A stretch of DNA of 8,975 nucleotides from Acidobacteriota bacterium (GTDB lineage: Bacteria; Acidobacteriota; Terriglobia; Acidiferrales; UBA7541), in the NCBI GenBank assembly GCA_003224515.1, contig QHZC01000199.1, positions 4,969-13,943 of the forward strand, written 5' to 3'. The position numbers and the translations under genes are program-made. Below the pieces are notes generated by a model. The model was not told where the DNA came from and made no database searches. It saw only the letters and a program-made list of their open reading frames with translations. This document shows positions 6,941 through 8,975 of the stretch, piece by piece. Position 1 is the stretch's first letter. Each line of letters starts with the position of its first letter.

Positions 6941-7714
6941 TCAGGCGTACGACAGTAGCTTTTCCGTGATCGTTCGCGCATCCGCGAGCGGAATCTGGCC
7001 GGGGGCCGAAACCTCTTGGCCGACCGCAAATGCCATGTCGGAGCCGAACAGAAATCCCGCCGTACGCGTGATCGAGCCGAGCTTGCCCATGGACATCGTG
7101 CACAGCGGCACGTTGGGAAACTTTTTCCGGGCCGCGAATGTGACCTCGAGCATCCGTAACACATCCTCGGGCGTTTGAGGTATGCACGCGATTTTCGCAA
7201 TATCCGCACCAGCTTCAACGAGCGCACGGATGGTCCCGAGAAGGTCGTCGTGACTGCCGGTCTTTTGGAAATCGTGGAACGAAAGGACCACCGAAACGCC
7301 GTGCTTGTGTGCGATGTCGATCAGAGGTTTGAGGAACTCGCGGCCGTTACTCAGTTCGAGATCGACAATATCCACGTACTCCGAGCGCAGCACGGCATCG
7401 ATGCAGCTGGATCGCAAGCCCTGATCGATGAGGCGCGCGCCACCCTCTGCTTTGATCCGCAGAGTGAAGATGATCGGAATTTCACGCACTGCGGTGCGTA
7501 ATCGCCCGGCCGCTTCGATCAGTGCGTCGCCGCTCTGATTGCCGTAAGAGTCCGCGCGCCACTCGATCAGGTCAGGAGCGAGTCCACGCGCAACGTCTCC
7601 TTGGGCGAGTAGCGAATCCAGGTCTGTCGCGACCAGAGGTACACAAAACAGAGGCTTCGGTCCACCAAACTCGATGCTTTGAATCTTCAGCGGACGCCTT
7701 ACGCAAGGTCTCAT
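6941..7714 (-). CDS. aroD: Type I 3-dehydroquinate dehydratase (AroD)
   Basis: This 257-residue TIM-barrel enzyme converts 3-dehydroquinate to 3-dehydroshikimate, step 3 of the shikimate pathway, through a Schiff base. The family landmarks are all present. 'DLIEWRAD' (48-55) holds Glu51 and Arg53. 'TLRIKAEGG' (84-92) holds Arg86 and Glu90. 'SFHDF' (145-149) holds the catalytic His147, and 'AKIA' (173-176) holds the Schiff-base Lys174. 'GSITR' (213-217) and 'SAPGQ' (236-240) close the active site. These line up with Salmonella E86, H143, K170, R213, S232 and Q236 at a constant offset of four. The first ~18 residues precede the conserved core, so the exact start is uncertain, but the ATG at 7714 is the only methionine before it. 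It is transcribed toward aroKB, whose product supplies its substrate. The gene looks intact. Confidence 0.92.
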   Translation of the reverse strand: MRPCVRRPLKIQSIEFGGPKPLFCVPLVATDLDSLLAQGDVARGLAPDLIEWRADSYGNQSGDALIEAAGRLRTAVREIPIIFTLRIKAEGGARLIDQGLRSSCIDAVLRSEYVDIVDLELSNGREFLKPLIDIAHKHGVSVVLSFHDFQKTGSHDDLLGTIRALVEAGADIAKIACIPQTPEDVLRMLEVTFAARKKFPNVPLCTMSMGKLGSITRTAGFLFGSDMAFAVGQEVSAPGQIPLADARTITEKLLSYA

Positions 7715-7819
7715 CCGGTCACGATAGTCGGGTGTCGATTGCCGCGCAACCCGAGCTGTCCGCGGCCCAAAGCACCGCCGTCAGCTCCGAGCGCTACGGT
7801 TCGCTCCTGTGTTGGCGCT

Positions 7820-7838
7820 GAAGGTCCCAGGGACCTTC
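7820..7838. repeat. 19-bp perfect palindrome upstream of aroD
   Basis: GAAGGTCCC A GGGACCTTC has 9-bp arms around a single base. Such an odd-centred palindrome is more like a dimeric-protein operator than a hairpin terminator. It lies about 105 bp upstream of the aroD start and six bases from a second inverted repeat. Confidence 0.5.
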
Positions 7839-7843
7839 TGGAG

Positions 7844-7861
7844 GTCGTACAAAAGTACGAC
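7844..7861. repeat. Inverted repeat GTCGTAC-AAAA-GTACGAC
   Basis: Perfect 7-bp arms with an AAAA loop (TTTT on the other strand). No T tract follows on either strand, so it is not a standard terminator. It pairs spatially with the palindrome at 7820-7838. Confidence 0.5.
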
Positions 7862-7880
7862 TAAACGAGCACTTCCGAAA

Positions 7881-8024
7881 GCGGCAAGCATCGGGATCGC
7901 TACATGTCCAGAGAATGGTTCATCGGCGCAGGCGTTGATTACAGCCGCGGACGCGGCGCTCTACGAGGCGAAGCGCGGAGGCCGAAATCGTGCGTTCCCC
8001 GCCAAGGCGCACAATCAAGGGTAG
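7881..8024 (+). pseudogene. C-terminal fragment of a GGDEF (diguanylate cyclase) domain
   Basis: The frame reads 'ASIGIATCPENGSSAQALI' followed by 'TAADAALYEAKRGGRNRAF'. This is the conserved end of GGDEF domains (SIGVA.....G.....L...AD.ALY.AK..GRNR). The GG(D/E)EF active-site loop and everything before it are missing. The sequence upstream in this frame is not recognisable, and the only starts (around 7809) give a non-homologous leader. It is a remnant of about 45 residues that cannot make cyclic di-GMP. Confidence 0.75.
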
Positions 8025-8167
8025 CTCACCATTAGGTTTCGGGTTTCCGGCACTCGGGCGCCTGATGAAAGCCATCTTCGGCCGCTGCGACGCATTCCCT
8101 GCGCATCCCTTGTGAGAGTAAAACCATACCCGGACCCTACCAACAGTGGTTCAGTCAGTCCGCACCG
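8025..8167. other. Unassigned sequence between gene fragments
   Basis: In all six frames I see only short or unconvincing reading, and no RNA gene or clear hairpin. It separates the GGDEF remnant from the next pieces and may be debris of a further gene. Confidence 0.4.
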
Positions 8168-8275
8168 TCATTTGAGGAGACGTGCTGCGACCGGCCCGAT
8201 GGTTGCCATGAGCAGCACGTACGCACCGCAGAGGGGCCCTAGACGCCACTCGACCGAGACTCCCAGCCCGAAACC
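8168..8275 (-). pseudogene. Possible C-terminal fragment of a membrane antiporter
   Basis: Read on the - strand, 'GVSVEWRLGPLCGAYVLLM' continues as ATIGPVAARLLK and stops. A hydrophobic stretch followed by GP.(A/L)AR.. resembles the last membrane helix of CPA-type cation/proton antiporters. Upstream in this frame the reading becomes the antisense of the TIR-like fragment, so only about 35 residues would remain. GC-rich DNA can produce hydrophobic shadow frames, so this is a weak call. Confidence 0.28.
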
Positions 8276-8665
8276 GCAACACGTGAATGGGTCCAGGGCG
8301 AAATCCTCAGAAGCTGGAATCGCGGCAATGGAATCGTAGGCATTCGTATCCACAACATCAAAGACCAAAACCAAAAGACGGACACTGCAGGCCGCAATCC
8401 TTTGGAAGACTTCAAACTTTCAGATGGCACACTCTTGTCGTCCATCTGCAAAACGTATGATTGGGTGCTCGACGACGGCAGAAAGAACCTGGGAAAGTGG
8501 GCGGATGAGGCTGCCGACATTCGCGCGAAGTACGGGGCCGACGACAAGGTCGTTGGTCCTGGCGAGCAAAAACAAACCAGCAAAACACAGAGCACGGCCG
8601 CAGCATCAACCGGATTTGCCCCAAGGTCGCCGTGGTGCATCGACCATGTTGCACGAAAGCGATAG
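8243..8665 (+). pseudogene. TIR-like domain protein (DUF1863/ThsB type), C-terminal fragment
   Basis: The frame opens after a TAG at 8240-8242. From about 8267 it reads 'PETATREWVQGEILRSW', then 'NRGNGIVGIRIHNIKDQ' and 'NPLEDFKLSDGTLLSSICK', then 'TYDWVLDDGRKNLGKWADEA'. This matches the second half of the TIR-like DUF1863 (pfam08937) family, whose usual form is IG.ET..R.WV.YEI..S...GNG..GI.IH..KD......G.NP and then TYDW..D.G..N...W...A. That family includes ThsB, the Thoeris sensor that makes an NAD-derived signal during phage infection. The N-terminal half (start methionine, FFSFHY motif and TSVTVVLIG strand) is missing and no ATG or GTG lies in the usable part. The last ~35 residues are a low-complexity tail. 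It is therefore a remnant. The next frame begins inside its 3' end. Confidence 0.75.
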
Positions 8666-8870
8666 ACAATGGCTGCGCGACAAGTATCCGGGCCTGACCC
8701 CAGCCGGAAACGAAATTGTCGGAACGATTGAATTTCAAGCGAGCTACGATCGACAGCACAATCGTTTCTTCATTCTTCGCCCAGGGGTTTCTGAGCCGAA
8801 CGATTCGGTAATGGTGTTCTTGCTCGATCTCCTTGAACCAGGTCTCCACTTCGAAAGGGCTCACCGCTAG
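8646..8870 (+). CDS. Truncated unrecognised protein overlapping the TIR-like gene
   Basis: The ATG at 8646 lies 20 bases inside the end of the TIR-like frame, an arrangement typical of translationally coupled pairs. The first ~55 residues look like a real protein start: 'MLHESDRQWLRDKYPGLTPA', then GNEIVGTIEFQASYDRQHNRFFIL. They suggest a short helix followed by a beta-sandwich. They recall, but do not prove, the beginnings of E2-like or other uncharacterised proteins found near bacterial defence genes. From about 8810 on, the frame is the antisense of the recombinase fragment, so the natural gene is cut there and the stop at 8870 is incidental. The function is unknown. Confidence 0.45.
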   Translation: MLHESDRQWLRDKYPGLTPAGNEIVGTIEFQASYDRQHNRFFILRPGVSEPNDSVMVFLLDLLEPGLHFERAHR

Positions 8871-8975
8871 AGCCGCAGTCCGTTGCCAGCGTGGAAGTGC
8901 CCAGCGGTTGAGATAATGTTTGTACTTGATGATTGTCAGTCGCGCTTTCTCGATTGTAGCGTTGCTCTGATCGTC
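8815..8975 (-). pseudogene. N-terminal core-binding region of a tyrosine recombinase (5' end outside window)
   Basis: The frame enters from the right edge and reads 'TIEKARLTIIKYKHYLNRWA', then 'LPRWQRTAALAVSPFEVETW' and FKEIEQ. This matches the SAM-like DNA-binding domain of phage-type integrases common in Acidobacteriota (...Y..YL..WI.PRWG......I....VE.WL..L). Past about 8815 the expected 'K..IRN.MS.L...AIR' helix does not follow; the frame becomes the antisense of the + strand gene. The catalytic domain with the R..R..Y residues is absent. The GTG at 8864 lies inside the domain and is not the start. It marks a mobile-element edge. Confidence 0.5.

Noticed and set aside
7175..7501. 108-codon + strand frame opposite aroD
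   Set aside because: It lies inside aroD, whose catalytic residues are all in place on the other strand.
8412..8864. A 150-codon - strand frame starting at GTG 8864
   Set aside because: Only its first part matches a recombinase and that homology starts further right, past the window edge. The rest is antisense to the unknown and TIR-like frames, so it is not a gene of this extent.
1..8975. CRISPR arrays, tRNA or rRNA genes
   Set aside because: No regularly spaced direct repeats, cloverleaf patterns or rRNA-like segments were seen.

Overview
The window most resembles an Acidobacteriota chromosome. It is moderately GC-rich. It carries an Oar-like TonB-dependent receptor with an N-terminal carboxypeptidase-regulatory-like domain, a TPR protein ending in the 'DPRLKSLRSDRRY' tail common in that phylum, and a fused shikimate kinase/3-dehydroquinate synthase. 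The assignment rests on family resemblance only; there is no rRNA or other marker here.

Left part (1-2576, + strand): the 3' end of a TPR protein, a probable short terminator, then a complete CoA-acylating aldehyde dehydrogenase of the SauS/EutE type. Middle (2776-4843, + strand): a TonB-dependent receptor gene that is clearly broken. It has a missing stretch in the plug/barrel transition, a frameshift near 3605-3613, and loss of nearly the whole beta-barrel, ending at a strong hairpin. An intact SAM-dependent O-methyltransferase follows and ends in a CTAG that it shares with the convergent gene.

Right-centre (4840-7714, - strand): two shikimate-pathway genes read in the order aroD (type I 3-dehydroquinate dehydratase) then aroK-aroB fusion, separated by about 390 bp that may hold a small or decayed reading frame. 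Together they cover pathway steps 2, 3 and 5. The AroB half lacks about 20 residues, including the HGE metal-ligand motif, and has an altered NAD-binding loop, so its activity is doubtful as sequenced.

Right edge (7715-8975): a patchwork of gene pieces rather than intact genes. In order these are two adjacent palindromes, the last ~45 codons of a GGDEF (diguanylate cyclase) domain, a possible antiporter C-terminus on the - strand, the C-terminal half of a TIR-like (DUF1863/ThsB-type) protein, an overlapping N-terminal piece of an unrecognised protein, and the N-terminal DNA-binding region of a tyrosine recombinase entering from the right. I read this as the eroded edge of a mobile or defence island. 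The TIR-like gene and its overlapping downstream partner are the best candidate here for an unfamiliar system, but neither is intact in this window. The many lesions could be real decay or assembly error; the sequence alone does not decide this.
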